Assembly: GCA_903858165.1 (NCBI GenBank) | Contig: CAIOHZ010000071.1 | Span: 1-53,476, forward strand | From: an uncultured Pseudomonadota bacterium | GTDB lineage: Bacteria > Pseudomonadota > Gammaproteobacteria > Steroidobacterales > Steroidobacteraceae | Reading direction: 5' to 3' | DNA length: 53,476 nt | Program-made: the position numbers and the translations under genes | Shown here: positions 19,409-28,368 of the stretch, piece after piece | Layout: every line of letters starts with the position of its first letter | Position numbering within the stretch: the stretch's first letter is position 1 | The notes under the pieces: model-generated | Seen by the model: the letters and a program-made list of their open reading frames with translations, nothing else | Database searches by the model: none | What the model was told of the DNA's origin: nothing

Positions 19409-20368
19409 TCAGGTAGGCGGATTGCCACGGCTTGGCATTTTCAACGACAGCACCATGGTGACCGCGAGAATGGCCACGGTGACCCCGAGCGACCAAGACA
19501 CTGGAATCTTCCAGACATCGATGAGCAGCATCTTGGTACCAATGAAGCCTAGTACCAAAGCCAGGCCATAGGGCAGCAGATGGAAGCGCTCATGCATGTC
19601 CGCCAGCAGGAAATACATCGCGCGCAGCCCGAGGATGGCGAAGACGTTGGAGGTCAAGACGATGAATGGGTCGGTGGTGATGGCAAAGATGGCCGGGATG
19701 GAATCGACAGCGAATACGATGTCCACGATACCGATGAGCAGAATGACCAGCAGCAAGGGAGTGGCCATGCGGCGGCCTTGGTGCAGCGTGAAAAAGCGCT
19801 CACCGTCATAGGCCGGGGATACTTGCAGGTGTCGCCGTAACCACTTGAGCGCTGGGTTGTCTCCCAGATCCGGTTCTTTCCCGGCAGCCAGCCACATCTT
19901 GATGGCCGTCAGCACCAGGAAAGCGCCAAACACATACAGCAGCCAGTGGAATTTCACCAAGAGCCACGCCCCTAGCAAAATCATGGCGGCACGAAGTAAG
20001 AGGGCCCCAAGAATGCCCCACATCAATACGCGCTTTTGGAACTCGGGGGGAACGGCGAAGTAGGTAAACACCATGAGGAAGACAAAAATGTTGTCGACCG
20101 CGAGTGCTTTTTCCACCAGATAGCCGGTGACGAACTCCAGTGTTTTGGCGTTCGCCAAGGGGTTACCTTCGGCGCCGCCCAAGTGCCACCAGAGCCAAAC
20201 GGCGAAGGCAGCAGACACTGCTACCCAAACCAACGACCAGGCTCCTGCCTCGCGGAGCGTAACCTTGTGGGCGCCCTGCTTTTCCATAGCCAGGAAGTCG
20301 ACCAGCAGGGAGCCGATGACGAAAACGGTGAACAGAGTCCAGAGAAGCGGGGTTCCGATGGTGGTCAT
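19409..20368 (-). CDS. TerC-family integral membrane protein (Alx-like)
   Basis: A 319-residue polytopic membrane protein of the TerC/Alx family with about eight or nine hydrophobic segments. Recognisable blocks are FVTGYLVEKALAVDNIFVF, DPFIVLTSNVFAILGLRAMYF and IGIVDIVFAVDSIPAIFAI, with the acidic residues in membrane segments that are thought to bind divalent metal. Members are linked to manganese export, tellurite resistance and metal loading of exported enzymes. In E. coli alx is controlled by a yybP-ykoY manganese riboswitch; I looked for that motif in the 90-base leader and do not see it. The start at 20368 has no strong ribosome-binding site. Confidence 0.92.
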   Translation of the reverse strand: MTTIGTPLLWTLFTVFVIGSLLVDFLAMEKQGAHKVTLREAGAWSLVWVAVSAAFAVWLWWHLGGAEGNPLANAKTLEFVTGYLVEKALAVDNIFVFLMVFTYFAVPPEFQKRVLMWGILGALLLRAAMILLGAWLLVKFHWLLYVFGAFLVLTAIKMWLAAGKEPDLGDNPALKWLRRHLQVSPAYDGERFFTLHQGRRMATPLLLVILLIGIVDIVFAVDSIPAIFAITTDPFIVLTSNVFAILGLRAMYFLLADMHERFHLLPYGLALVLGFIGTKMLLIDVWKIPVSWSLGVTVAILAVTMVLSLKMPSRGNPPT

Positions 20369-20412
20369 TTGGCGCCGTCAAGAGGAATAGACGGAGGATT
20401 TGACCTTCCGCA

Positions 20413-20446
20413 CGCCGGTGGTTCCCTTCCGGCGGCAGAATTTTTT
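20413..20446 (+). repeat. Hairpin followed by T-tract between the ABC transporter and terC genes
   Basis: CGCCGG (20413-20418) and CCGGCG (20429-20434) form a six-pair stem with a ten-base loop. A run of six T follows at 20441-20446 on the plus strand, so the terminator-like orientation opposes both flanking minus-strand genes. It could stop antisense transcription or be part of the terC leader. Confidence 0.3.
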
Positions 20447-20458
20447 GTACGGGACGCC

Positions 20459-21547
20459 CTAACTTGCGCGCACGTTCAGTTGCAAACGGCCGATATCGCC
20501 CGTGATGGTGTAAGTGGTTGCATCTGCCAAATGGCGAATGATTCGCACGGCGAGGTCATCGTTGTCGCTGCGCTCCAGGGGGTTTCCCGCGGCAGTGCTG
20601 GTTTCCCAGCCCAGTTCCACCGTGCCAGTCTTCTCCGAGTAGTCCACGGTCATCGTCGCTCCGCCCGGGGCGAGGTGCCCAAGTTCCAATTGCACCAGTT
20701 CTTCCACCAGCAGCAGCAGGTTATGGCGAAGCTTCTCTGGCAGGGCCATCTTCTCGGCAAAGCAGTTGATTTCGCCATTCATGGCATAGAAGTCGAAGTC
20801 GCGGCTGGTGATGGTGTGGCTGTAGCGGCGGATACGTTGGATGAACGCCCGGGTACGTTCCCGCTGTGGTGCACCGAAAATCTGCTCGGGTGGGCCTTCT
20901 TCGTAGATAAGACCATCGTCCATATAGAACACGCGGTTGGAGACGTCGCGGGCGAAGTCCATTTCGTGGGTAACGATGGCCATGGTCATGCCGTCGCGTG
21001 CCAGCTTGCGGATGACGGCCAGTACTTCGCTGACCATGGTGGGGTCGAGCGCTGAGGTGGGTTCGTCGAACAGAATGATTTCCGGGTCCATCGCAAGGCA
21101 GCGTGCAATGGCGACGCGTTGCTTCTGGCCACCGGAGAGTTGCTCAGGCAAGAAGTGGGCGCGTTCGGCGAGACCCACCAGACGCAGCAAGTCCATGCAC
21201 TTGGTCTGCGCGGCGGCTGGCGCCATTCCTTTAAGTTTGATGGGTGCTAGCGTGAGGTTTTCGAGTACGGTGAGGTGCGCAAACAGGTTGAAAGACTGGA
21301 ACACCATGTTCATGCGCTGGCGGAGTTTTGGCACATTGGCGCCGTGCGCCAGTACGTCCTGTCCGTCAATGTCGATGGTGCCGCCGGTGGGTTGCTCCAG
21401 CAGATTCAGGCAGCGCAGGAAGGTACTCTTGCCGGTACCCGAGGGGCCGATGATGGACACCACCTCACCCTTGCGAATTTCGGCATTGATGTCTTTCAGT
21501 ACCACGGTATTACCGTAGCGCTTGGCCAGATGTTCGACGCGGATCAT
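20459..21547 (-). CDS. Polar amino-acid ABC transporter ATPase with GHKL-like C-terminal domain
   Basis: The 362-residue ATP-binding subunit of a GlnQ/HisP-type importer. Residues 1-242 are a standard ATPase: Walker A GPSGTGKS (34-41), signature LSGGQ (137-141), Walker B IILFDEP (157-163), H-loop His193. Unlike GlnQ (about 240 residues), about 118 residues follow. They contain [17 protein letters not shown], a likeness to the N-box helix of GHKL ATPases, a beta pair [16 protein letters not shown], and [18 protein letters not shown], similar to the last helix of anti-sigma-factor kinases. Similar tails occur with fused binding-protein/permease partners in other phyla, as I recall; the role is unknown. 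The start ATG overlaps the stop of the permease gene (ATGA). Confidence 0.9.
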   Translation of the reverse strand: MIRVEHLAKRYGNTVVLKDINAEIRKGEVVSIIGPSGTGKSTFLRCLNLLEQPTGGTIDIDGQDVLAHGANVPKLRQRMNMVFQSFNLFAHLTVLENLTLAPIKLKGMAPAAAQTKCMDLLRLVGLAERAHFLPEQLSGGQKQRVAIARCLAMDPEIILFDEPTSALDPTMVSEVLAVIRKLARDGMTMAIVTHEMDFARDVSNRVFYMDDGLIYEEGPPEQIFGAPQRERTRAFIQRIRRYSHTITSRDFDFYAMNGEINCFAEKMALPEKLRHNLLLLVEELVQLELGHLAPGGATMTVDYSEKTGTVELGWETSTAAGNPLERSDNDDLAVRIIRHLADATTYTITGDIGRLQLNVRAS

Positions 21548-23199
21548 GCTGCACCCCCAGTGGCGCGACGACGTTTCGGGTCCATACGACGTTCGAGTTC
21601 ATCCAGTAACTGCATCAGGATCCAGGAGACCAGGAAGTAGAGGATGGCCACCAACACCAACGGGAAGAAGGCATCGAAGGTGCGGCTACGGATGAGGTCG
21701 CTGGCCTTCGTCAAGTCTTCCACGGCGATGTAGCCGACGATGGAAGTCATCTTCACCAGCGAAATGAACTCGCCCTTGTACACAGGCAGGATGCGCAGCA
21801 ATGCTTGCGGCATGACGATGTGCAGGAAGGTGCTGGTGGGCGTGAAGCCCATGGCAATACCTGCTTCCGACTGGCCACGGTCTACGCCTTCGATGCCCGT
21901 ACGGAACATCTCGGAGACGTAGGCCGCGAAGTTCATGCCGAAGGCGATGACCGCCACCAATACCGGTGAGATATCGATAGAGGCGAACACCACGTAGAAG
22001 ATGAGCATGAGTAACACGAGTACCGGCAACCCGCGTAACAGGGAGATATAGATGCCGGCCGGCACGCTTAGCCAGCGGTGTGGTGACATACGCATGTAGC
22101 AAACCAGAGCGCCGAGTGCCGTGCCGAAGATCGTAGCCAGTATCGAAATGAGGACCGTGGTCTGCAAGCCCTTCCAGATGAGCAGATATCGGTCTTCCTT
22201 GATGAGGTTGTCCTCGATGCTGGTACGCAACGAGGTCAGGAAGCCTGGAGCAGCAGTGTCCGCAGTTTCACCGGCGGTGGGAGCTGCGGCCATGCCCGCG
22301 GTGCCGCCGGCTTCGGGGGCCACGCGGCTCTTCAGGGCATAGGCAACGGCGTTTACTTGGTCGTACGGGTCGGAGAAGTCGATCCGCTTCAGGCGTTCGG
22401 GTGTAATGAAAATGCTGCTGCTGACCAGGTCGACTTTGCCGGTGGCCACGGCAGCGACGAGGCTGCCGAACTCCATATTCAAATACTCAACCTTGCGGCC
22501 AATGGAGGCGGCGAACCTGGAGATGATTTCAGCATCGATACCGACAATCTCGCCATTCTGCACATAAAGGTAAGGCGGGTTCGACGCATTCACACCGGCC
22601 TTGAGGACTCCGTTGCGTCCATCGTTGACGATGGTCGGCATCACCCGGGTGTTTTCGTCCTTCCAATGTTTGAATAGCTTGTCGTACTCGCCGGTGCTGC
22701 GCAGTTCTGCCAGAAAGGCATTGAATTGGTTACGCAGAGCGGTATTCGATTTGTTGAAGCCGACGCCCAGCGGAAAGCCGAACAGGGGCTCGCGCAGCAT
22801 CGTCATGTTCTTTTCGGTAGTAAAGAGTTCAAGGACGCCGGGTTCGTCGGCGAATGCGACGTCCGCTTTGCTTGTACTAAGTGCGAGGTTGACGTCGGTG
22901 ACGCCGGCGGTGAAGGCCAGCACGGTAGCCTTTGGGTAAGTGTTGCGGGCGTAGCCTTCCTGCGCCGAGCCTTGCAGCACGGCGATGCGCAGACCGTCGA
23001 AATCTGCGGTGCCATGGATGACTCGTTCGGCGGGGTTCAAGGCTGCGTCGGCCTTTGCGATGCCGGGCAGGTAGAGGGCAGCCATCAAGCCCAACAGCAG
23101 TACGCTACTGCCCGCGAGGGACCATGCCTTGCGGGCAAGACGACTGGCGGTAGTGGTCCGCAGACCGGCGTGGAAGCGAGCCGAAGCTAACATCTTCAT
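21544..23199 (-). CDS. Fused amino-acid binding protein/permease of an ABC importer
   Basis: A 551-residue fusion. An N-terminal membrane anchor (about 28-50) is followed by an extracytoplasmic binding region and a polar amino-acid permease domain (about 338-540) with the EAA loop [23 protein letters not shown]. The binding region has the lobe order reversed: residues 65-187 read like the second half of a family-3 binding protein ([41 protein letters not shown]) and 195-292 like the first half ([43 protein letters not shown]). This suggests a circular permutation. ATG 23199 or 23193 is the start; AGGGG is better placed for the second. The coupled ATPase gene follows, so a complete importer is encoded. 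Confidence 0.92.
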   Translation of the reverse strand: MKMLASARFHAGLRTTTASRLARKAWSLAGSSVLLLGLMAALYLPGIAKADAALNPAERVIHGTADFDGLRIAVLQGSAQEGYARNTYPKATVLAFTAGVTDVNLALSTSKADVAFADEPGVLELFTTEKNMTMLREPLFGFPLGVGFNKSNTALRNQFNAFLAELRSTGEYDKLFKHWKDENTRVMPTIVNDGRNGVLKAGVNASNPPYLYVQNGEIVGIDAEIISRFAASIGRKVEYLNMEFGSLVAAVATGKVDLVSSSIFITPERLKRIDFSDPYDQVNAVAYALKSRVAPEAGGTAGMAAAPTAGETADTAAPGFLTSLRTSIEDNLIKEDRYLLIWKGLQTTVLISILATIFGTALGALVCYMRMSPHRWLSVPAGIYISLLRGLPVLVLLMLIFYVVFASIDISPVLVAVIAFGMNFAAYVSEMFRTGIEGVDRGQSEAGIAMGFTPTSTFLHIVMPQALLRILPVYKGEFISLVKMTSIVGYIAVEDLTKASDLIRSRTFDAFFPLVLVAILYFLVSWILMQLLDELERRMDPKRRRATGGAA

Positions 23200-23307
23200 C
23201 CCCTGTACGGGCCGTGCCCGATGTTGTTTTGGGTTCCAGCGGCACCCACCGCCTGCGAACGTCGACGAGCATTCTCGCAGATGCGCGCTTTGGCGTCTTG
23301 CCGTGTG

Positions 23308-23313
23308 TATTAT
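23308..23313 (+). promoter_or_regulatory. Candidate -10 element of the molybdenum hydroxylase gene
   Basis: TATTAT lies six bases before the ATG at 23320, so transcription from it would begin at or next to the start codon. No -35 match is visible at 17 bases, and the gene has no ribosome-binding site, which is compatible with a leaderless message but weak on its own. Confidence 0.25.
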
Positions 23314-23319
23314 CGGTTC

Positions 23320-25626
23320 ATGAACCGTCGCAAATTCGTCTTGGGGACCCTAGCAGGGCTTGGCGCTCTGGGGGTGGGTTGGTCGGTGCTGCCACAACGG
23401 CAGCGCATGAACCCGGGCGTCCCCTTGCCAACCACTGGCACCCAGCAAGCCTTCAGTGGTTGGGTGAAGATTGACGCAAATGGCGTCGTCACGATTGTCA
23501 TGGCCAAGTCTGAGATGGGGCAGGGTACGCATACCGGCCTAGCCATGCTGTTGGCTGAAGAGCTGGACGCAGATTGGTCCAAGGTGCGGCTCGAAACTTC
23601 CCCTATCGACGGTATCTACAACAATCTTGGCGTCTTCGACGGTGGCCCGCCGCTGGATCCCGGCAGCCCCGGGCTCATGGAGCGTTTCGCGGCGCACATG
23701 GGCGCCAAGGTCATGCGCGAGTTCGGCGTGATGACGACAGGAGGCTCCTCCAGTCTGAAGGACCTTTGGCTACCCATGCGTCAGGCGGGCGCTGCGGCAC
23801 GCGGCATGTTAGTTGCTGCGGCCGCTAAGGCGTGGAATGTCCCGGCGAATGAAATTCAGGTGGCGGAAGGCAGGCTTTCGCACGCCTCGGGCAAGGCGGC
23901 AGGTTTCGGTGAATTCGCTGCGGCCGCGGCCACTCTGCCTGTGGATATGGCGCCCCCGCTGAAGTCGCCCGAGCAGTTCAAACTCATCGGCCAACCCGTG
24001 CCACGGTTGGATGCCGCTGCCAAGTCGAACGGTAGCGAGTTGTTTGCGCTGGACGTACGCCCGGCAGGCTTGCTTTATGCCAGTGTTGTCATGTGCCCTA
24101 CGCCGGGGGGCAAGGTGAAGTCCTTTGACCCTGCCGCTGTGCTTGCCATGCCCGGCGTGCGGCGAGTAGTGGCTGTCGATGGCCATGTCGGGGGTACCGC
24201 GGGCGTAGCCGTCATTGCCGGCAACACCTGGCAGGCCCTGCAAGGCGCCAAGGCCTTGCCGGTCGTTTGGGAGGCAGGGGCCGGCGCAACACTCGATAGT
24301 CGGCGTATTCGGCAACAGTTCAAGACGGCATTGGCGCAAGAAGGTGATGCGTTCCTAGAGCGTGGCGATGCCGCCGTCGCCATGACCAAGGCAAGCCGTC
24401 AGGTGACGGCGGAATACTGGGCCCCTTACTTGGCACACGCCACCATGGAGCCGGCCAACTGCACGGTCTGCGTCAAAGGGGACACCGCCGAAGTGTGGGC
24501 GCCCACTCAGGTTCCCCGTTTTGCGCGGGATGCCGTAGCTAAGGTGCTCGGATTGTCTACGAAGGCCGTAACGCTGCACCAACCCACACTCGGTGGCGGG
24601 TTCGGGCGTCGGCTCGAGGTGGACTACGTAGCGCAGGCGGCGCAAGTCGCCAAGGCGATGCCCGGCGTCCCGGTGCAGACAGTCTGGAGTCGCGAGCAAG
24701 ACACCCAACATGACTTCTACCGCCCGGCATGCCTGGCGTCTTTCCGCGCAGGCCTCGACACCGCGGGCCGGATTGTCAGTTGGCAGAATACCTCGGCCGG
24801 GCAGTCCATCACTCCAGCCTATATGCATCGCCACCTCGGTTTCCCGGAGATGGGTGCCGACACGGCCACCAGTGAGGGTGCCTTCGACCAAGCTTACGAA
24901 TTTCCGGCCGCACGCGTTGCCCATGTGGCGGTATCGCTGCCCATTCCGGTCGGCTTCTGGCGCGCGGTCGGCCATTCACATCAGGCGTTCTTTCAGGAAG
25001 GCTTCCTGGATGAAGTAGCCCATGCGGCAGGGCGCGACCCGTTGCTCTACCGCAGCGATCTGCTCGCGAATCACCCTCGGCAACGGCGGGTGCTGGAGCG
25101 TCTGGCCGAAGTGGCACGTTGGCATGAACCTCTGGCACTGAAGGTGCCAGGCTCCTGGGTGGGTCGGGGCGTAGCGCTGCATCAGGCCTTTGGCAGTGTG
25201 GTCGGCCAGGTTGCCGAGGTTTCCATCAACGAAGCGGGCGTCATTCGCGTGCATCGTGTGGTGTGCGTGGTGGAGTGCGGCTATCCCGTCAATCCTGGGC
25301 TCATTCGGCAACAGGTAGAGGGTAGCGTCCAGTTCGGTTTGGGGGCTGCTCTGCATGGCGAAATCACTTTCGCCGAAGGACGCGTCGTGCAGTCAAACTT
25401 CCACGACTACCCCTTGCTGCGGTTGCAGGAGGCACCGGAAGTCGTGGTCGATATCCTGTCCGTCGGGGAGACCCCACAAGGCATCGGGGAGCCGGCGGTG
25501 CCGCCGCTAGCGCCTGCGGTGGCTAACGCCGTCTATGCCGCTACCGGTGTGCGCCTGCGGGAACTACCGCTGCGTATCGAGCCGGGCATGTTGGCGCGCA
25601 GTACGCCGCCAGCAACGGCGGGGTGA
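23320..25626 (+). CDS. Molybdopterin-binding subunit of an isoquinoline 1-oxidoreductase/xanthine dehydrogenase-type enzyme
   Basis: A 768-residue molybdenum hydroxylase large subunit of the IorB type. Starting at ATG 23320 the N-terminus is MNRRKFVLGTLAGLGALGVG, a Tat signal with RRKF, so it should be exported folded. Motifs include KSEMGQGTHTGLAMLLAEEL, EYWAPYLAHATMEPANC, LGGGFGRRLEVDYVAQA and the C-terminal GIGEPAVPP with the probable catalytic glutamate. Enzymes of this group hydroxylate N-heterocycles or oxidise aldehydes and normally need a 2Fe-2S small subunit (IorA) and a cytochrome c; neither lies beside it, so the gene is an orphan here. It is divergent from the ABC transporter, with a 120-base spacer. 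Confidence 0.9.
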   Translation: MNRRKFVLGTLAGLGALGVGWSVLPQRQRMNPGVPLPTTGTQQAFSGWVKIDANGVVTIVMAKSEMGQGTHTGLAMLLAEELDADWSKVRLETSPIDGIYNNLGVFDGGPPLDPGSPGLMERFAAHMGAKVMREFGVMTTGGSSSLKDLWLPMRQAGAAARGMLVAAAAKAWNVPANEIQVAEGRLSHASGKAAGFGEFAAAAATLPVDMAPPLKSPEQFKLIGQPVPRLDAAAKSNGSELFALDVRPAGLLYASVVMCPTPGGKVKSFDPAAVLAMPGVRRVVAVDGHVGGTAGVAVIAGNTWQALQGAKALPVVWEAGAGATLDSRRIRQQFKTALAQEGDAFLERGDAAVAMTKASRQVTAEYWAPYLAHATMEPANCTVCVKGDTAEVWAPTQVPRFARDAVAKVLGLSTKAVTLHQPTLGGGFGRRLEVDYVAQAAQVAKAMPGVPVQTVWSREQDTQHDFYRPACLASFRAGLDTAGRIVSWQNTSAGQSITPAYMHRHLGFPEMGADTATSEGAFDQAYEFPAARVAHVAVSLPIPVGFWRAVGHSHQAFFQEGFLDEVAHAAGRDPLLYRSDLLANHPRQRRVLERLAEVARWHEPLALKVPGSWVGRGVALHQAFGSVVGQVAEVSINEAGVIRVHRVVCVVECGYPVNPGLIRQQVEGSVQFGLGAALHGEITFAEGRVVQSNFHDYPLLRLQEAPEVVVDILSVGETPQGIGEPAVPPLAPAVANAVYAATGVRLRELPLRIEPGMLARSTPPATAG

Positions 25627-25773
25627 GGCTAGCTGTCGAAGGTTTGTGTGACTCGGTTCACCGTTTCGGTCGCTTGCGGGAATTCTGCGGGTCGTGCCAC
25701 AGATGTCCAGCGCTTCCGCAGGGTAAAATTCGGTTGGTAGCGTCGCCGCTGGCTGCGCCGAGCCGGGGGCAGG

Positions 25774-27654
25774 ATGGACGCCGATACCGAACGATTGCAG
25801 GCACTCTCCAGTGGTTGGCGAGTGGACCACCTGTCAGCCGAAGCCTTGCTCAAGGCCCAGCAGCGTGTGCTTGCCCATCTGGCCGGAAATTCTTCGCTCG
25901 CCGAATCGCTGGCTGAGATTGCGCGCTTCGCCGAAGCTTGTATCCCCGGCATGTTCAGCTCTATTCTGTACTTCGACAATCGTGCTGGCTGCCTACGACG
26001 AGGTGGTTACGGCAAATTGCCAGATAGCTTTGCCGCCATCGTGGATGGACTCGTTCCCGGGCCCGCCAGTGGCAGTTGCGGTACTTGTGCTTATCGTGCC
26101 GAACGGGTCATTAGTGAAGACGTCTTCGCGGACCCGTTATGGGCAGGCTTCCACGACTTGTGCCGCGAGTACCATATCCGCTCTGCTTGGTCGACGCCGT
26201 TGAAGAGTAGTCGTGACGGGAGCCTCCTCGGCGTGTTTGGCATGTATCACCCGGAAGTGAGGGTGCCTTCAGCAGCGGATTTGCAGTTGGTAGATCATTT
26301 CGTTCATCTCGCCGCTATCGCCGCCGAACGGTATCGCGACAACTGCGATCGTGTTTACGCAGCCGAGCACGATCTGCTGACGGATCTTGGTAATCGGCGG
26401 CAACTGGAAACCTACGGTCCACGGCTGCTCGAGGAGTATCGCGCGGCCAAAGCGCCGCTCTCCATGGTTTTTGTGGACCTCGATAACTTCAAAGCCTTCA
26501 ACGACGCTTTTGGTCACCATGCAGGGGATACTTTGCTGAAGGGTGTTTGCGACCGCGTTCGCACCACGTTGAAAGAGGCCAAGTTGCAGGTTCGTTACGG
26601 CGGCGATGAGTTAGTCATCCTGCTGCCTGTGGGGCTTGCGGAGGCGGAGACACAAATCATGGCCATGCAGGCCGTGTTACGTGAGCCCCTCGCCGTGGGT
26701 GAGACCGCGCCGAAGATCACAGCGTCATGCGGCATCGTGCAGGTGGACACTAGCGCCTTGGACCTCGATTCCTGCTTGGCCCAGGCTGATGAAGGCTCAC
26801 GGCAGGCAAAGGCACTTGGTGGTGACCGCTGCGTCGTGCTTGATGAAGGGCAATCGGCTGAAGTATTGCGTCGTCGCCGGATGTTGCGCGACCTTGAACA
26901 AGCGATCAACGAAGGACAAGTAGAACCGTATTTCCAGCCGTTGGTCAGTCTGGTAACAGGTGAGCCGCAAGGGTTTGAGTTGCTGTTTCGAACCAGCGCG
27001 CCTGGTCTGCAGGAAGCGTCGGTCTACGATTGCATTGTCATGGCTGAAGACTCGGGCCTTATTCACCGTTTGGGGCTGGGTGTGCTGCGGTTTGCCTTCG
27101 AAGCACAGGTAAAGCATCGCGAGGCGCTGGCTGGATTGGTACTTGGCGTCAACGTCTCCGTTTTGCAGTTGGTGCGTCGCGATTTTGCCGATGCTGTCGC
27201 CAGTGCACTCGAAGAAACTGGCGCAACGGCTGCAGGTATCTACCTAGAAGTGACCGAAAGCCAATGGCTGGACACCGGTGGGCCGGCCCGTGACACGCTC
27301 GCGCGTCTGAAGCAGATGGGCTTCCGTCTGGCGCTCGATGACTTCGGTACGGGTTACGCCTCCCTGGCCTATTTGCAGGCGCTGCCACTCGACAGCATCA
27401 AGATCGACCGGCGGTTCGTCTCGGCGATTGGCGACGGCGGAGGGCGCGATGCTTCACTTTGCCGGGCCTTGCTCGCGATGGGGCAGGCGACGGGTTTGAT
27501 GGTGGTTGCCGAGGGTGTGGAAACCCGTGCCCAGGCCGGTGCACTGGCCGCGCTAGGCTTTGATCGCGCGCAGGGATTTCTCTGGAGCGAGGCCATGCCC
27601 TTGGTGGATGCGCTGGAGTGGCTTGCCAAGCAACGAGCACTGTCGGTTAATTGA
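25774..27654 (+). CDS. GAF-GGDEF-EAL cyclic-di-GMP protein
   Basis: A 626-residue cytosolic signalling protein with no membrane segment. A GAF domain (about 30-185; GSCGTCAYRAERVISEDVFADP is its recognisable core) precedes a GGDEF domain (about 195-355; DLDNFKAFNDAFGHHAGD and signature GGDEL at 276-280) and an EAL domain (about 372-620). In EAL the signature is ELL at 402-404; the expected catalytic residues E402, N460, E492, D522-D523, K543 and E580 are present, so phosphodiesterase activity is plausible. GGDEL departs from GGDEF in the last position only, and no RxxD inhibitory site is seen. The GAF ligand is unknown. The ATG has GGGGGCAGG upstream. Confidence 0.93.
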   Translation: MDADTERLQALSSGWRVDHLSAEALLKAQQRVLAHLAGNSSLAESLAEIARFAEACIPGMFSSILYFDNRAGCLRRGGYGKLPDSFAAIVDGLVPGPASGSCGTCAYRAERVISEDVFADPLWAGFHDLCREYHIRSAWSTPLKSSRDGSLLGVFGMYHPEVRVPSAADLQLVDHFVHLAAIAAERYRDNCDRVYAAEHDLLTDLGNRRQLETYGPRLLEEYRAAKAPLSMVFVDLDNFKAFNDAFGHHAGDTLLKGVCDRVRTTLKEAKLQVRYGGDELVILLPVGLAEAETQIMAMQAVLREPLAVGETAPKITASCGIVQVDTSALDLDSCLAQADEGSRQAKALGGDRCVVLDEGQSAEVLRRRRMLRDLEQAINEGQVEPYFQPLVSLVTGEPQGFELLFRTSAPGLQEASVYDCIVMAEDSGLIHRLGLGVLRFAFEAQVKHREALAGLVLGVNVSVLQLVRRDFADAVASALEETGATAAGIYLEVTESQWLDTGGPARDTLARLKQMGFRLALDDFGTGYASLAYLQALPLDSIKIDRRFVSAIGDGGGRDASLCRALLAMGQATGLMVVAEGVETRAQAGALAALGFDRAQGFLWSEAMPLVDALEWLAKQRALSVN

Positions 27655-27697
27655 ATTCTGACGGTCCGGCCGGGCAAGGTGTCGGCGGGTCATCATC

Positions 27698-27727
27698 AAA
27701 AAACAGTCAGTACTGTTTCTTTTTTTC
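27698..27727 (+). terminator. Inverted repeat with T-tract: terminator or operator
   Basis: AAACAGT (27701-27707) and ACTGTTT (27712-27718) form a perfect repeat around CAGT, and the flanking A and T runs extend the pairing. A run of seven T follows. It lies 44 bases after the GGDEF-EAL stop and 54 before the VOC gene. An AT-rich stem is poor for termination, while the palindrome spacing suits a TetR-like operator; both readings remain open. Confidence 0.45.
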
Positions 27728-27780
27728 AGCGCCCTCCGTAACATGACTCTGGACCGAAAGTCTGGCCGGGCGAGGTGCCC

Positions 27781-28314
27781 ATGCAAACGACAATCGCGCT
27801 GCGCGCGCCAGTGCAGGTGGCTTACCACGTCGCGGACCCTGAACAGGCTGCCATCGATTTCGCGCAGCGTTTCGGTTGGGGTCCGTTTTTCTTGATGGAA
27901 CACATTCCGTTGGCGTCCTGCCTTTACCGCGGGCAGCCCGGCGTGTTTGACCACACCAGTGCTTACGGGCAAGCGGGTTCCATGATGGTGGAGCTCATCC
28001 ACGGCCATGGCGATGCGCCAAGCGTCTTGAATGAGGCCTTCGCGCCTGACGTCTTCGGCTTGCACCATATGGCTATTTTCGAAGAAGACCTCGAGGGGGC
28101 GTTATCCAGTTGGGAGGCGCGCGGAGCGCAAGTAGCGATGCGCGCGAGCACCACCACGGGGGTTGACTTCGCCATGGTGGATACCCGTGCCCAGTACGGC
28201 CACTACCTCGAGATTTACCCGCCGGTGAAGGCCTTGGCCAAGTTCTACGCTTATGTGAAAGCGGCGGCGGCCGGGTGGGACGGTGCCGAGCCCGTTCGGC
28301 GTCTCCGTACCTGA
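27781..28314 (+). CDS. VOC-family (glyoxalase/dioxygenase fold) protein
   Basis: A 177-residue vicinal-oxygen-chelate protein. ATG 27781 with GAGG six bases upstream is chosen over the GTG two codons earlier. Two paired beta-alpha-beta modules are visible: the first with QVAYHVADPEQAAIDFAQRFG, the second with GLHHMAIFEEDLEGALSSWEARG, ending in QYGHYLEIYPP. Candidate metal ligands are His in VAYHVAD, Glu in MMVELIHG, His in LHHMAIF and Glu in HYLEIY. This layout resembles methylmalonyl-CoA epimerase/4-hydroxyphenylpyruvate-type proteins often seen in catabolic clusters. It is followed at 54 bases by an SDR gene on the same strand, probably its operon partner. Confidence 0.87.
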   Translation: MQTTIALRAPVQVAYHVADPEQAAIDFAQRFGWGPFFLMEHIPLASCLYRGQPGVFDHTSAYGQAGSMMVELIHGHGDAPSVLNEAFAPDVFGLHHMAIFEEDLEGALSSWEARGAQVAMRASTTTGVDFAMVDTRAQYGHYLEIYPPVKALAKFYAYVKAAAAGWDGAEPVRRLRT

Positions 28315-28368
28315 TTCGCCACATTCCATCTTCACAACCAATTTCAATTATTTACCCCGGAGTCGCAC

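Noticed and set aside
20369-20458. yybP-ykoY manganese riboswitch ahead of the terC-family gene
   Set aside because: I looked for the conserved loops of this riboswitch because alx carries one in E. coli; the 90-base leader has only one simple hairpin and none of the expected conserved loop sequences.
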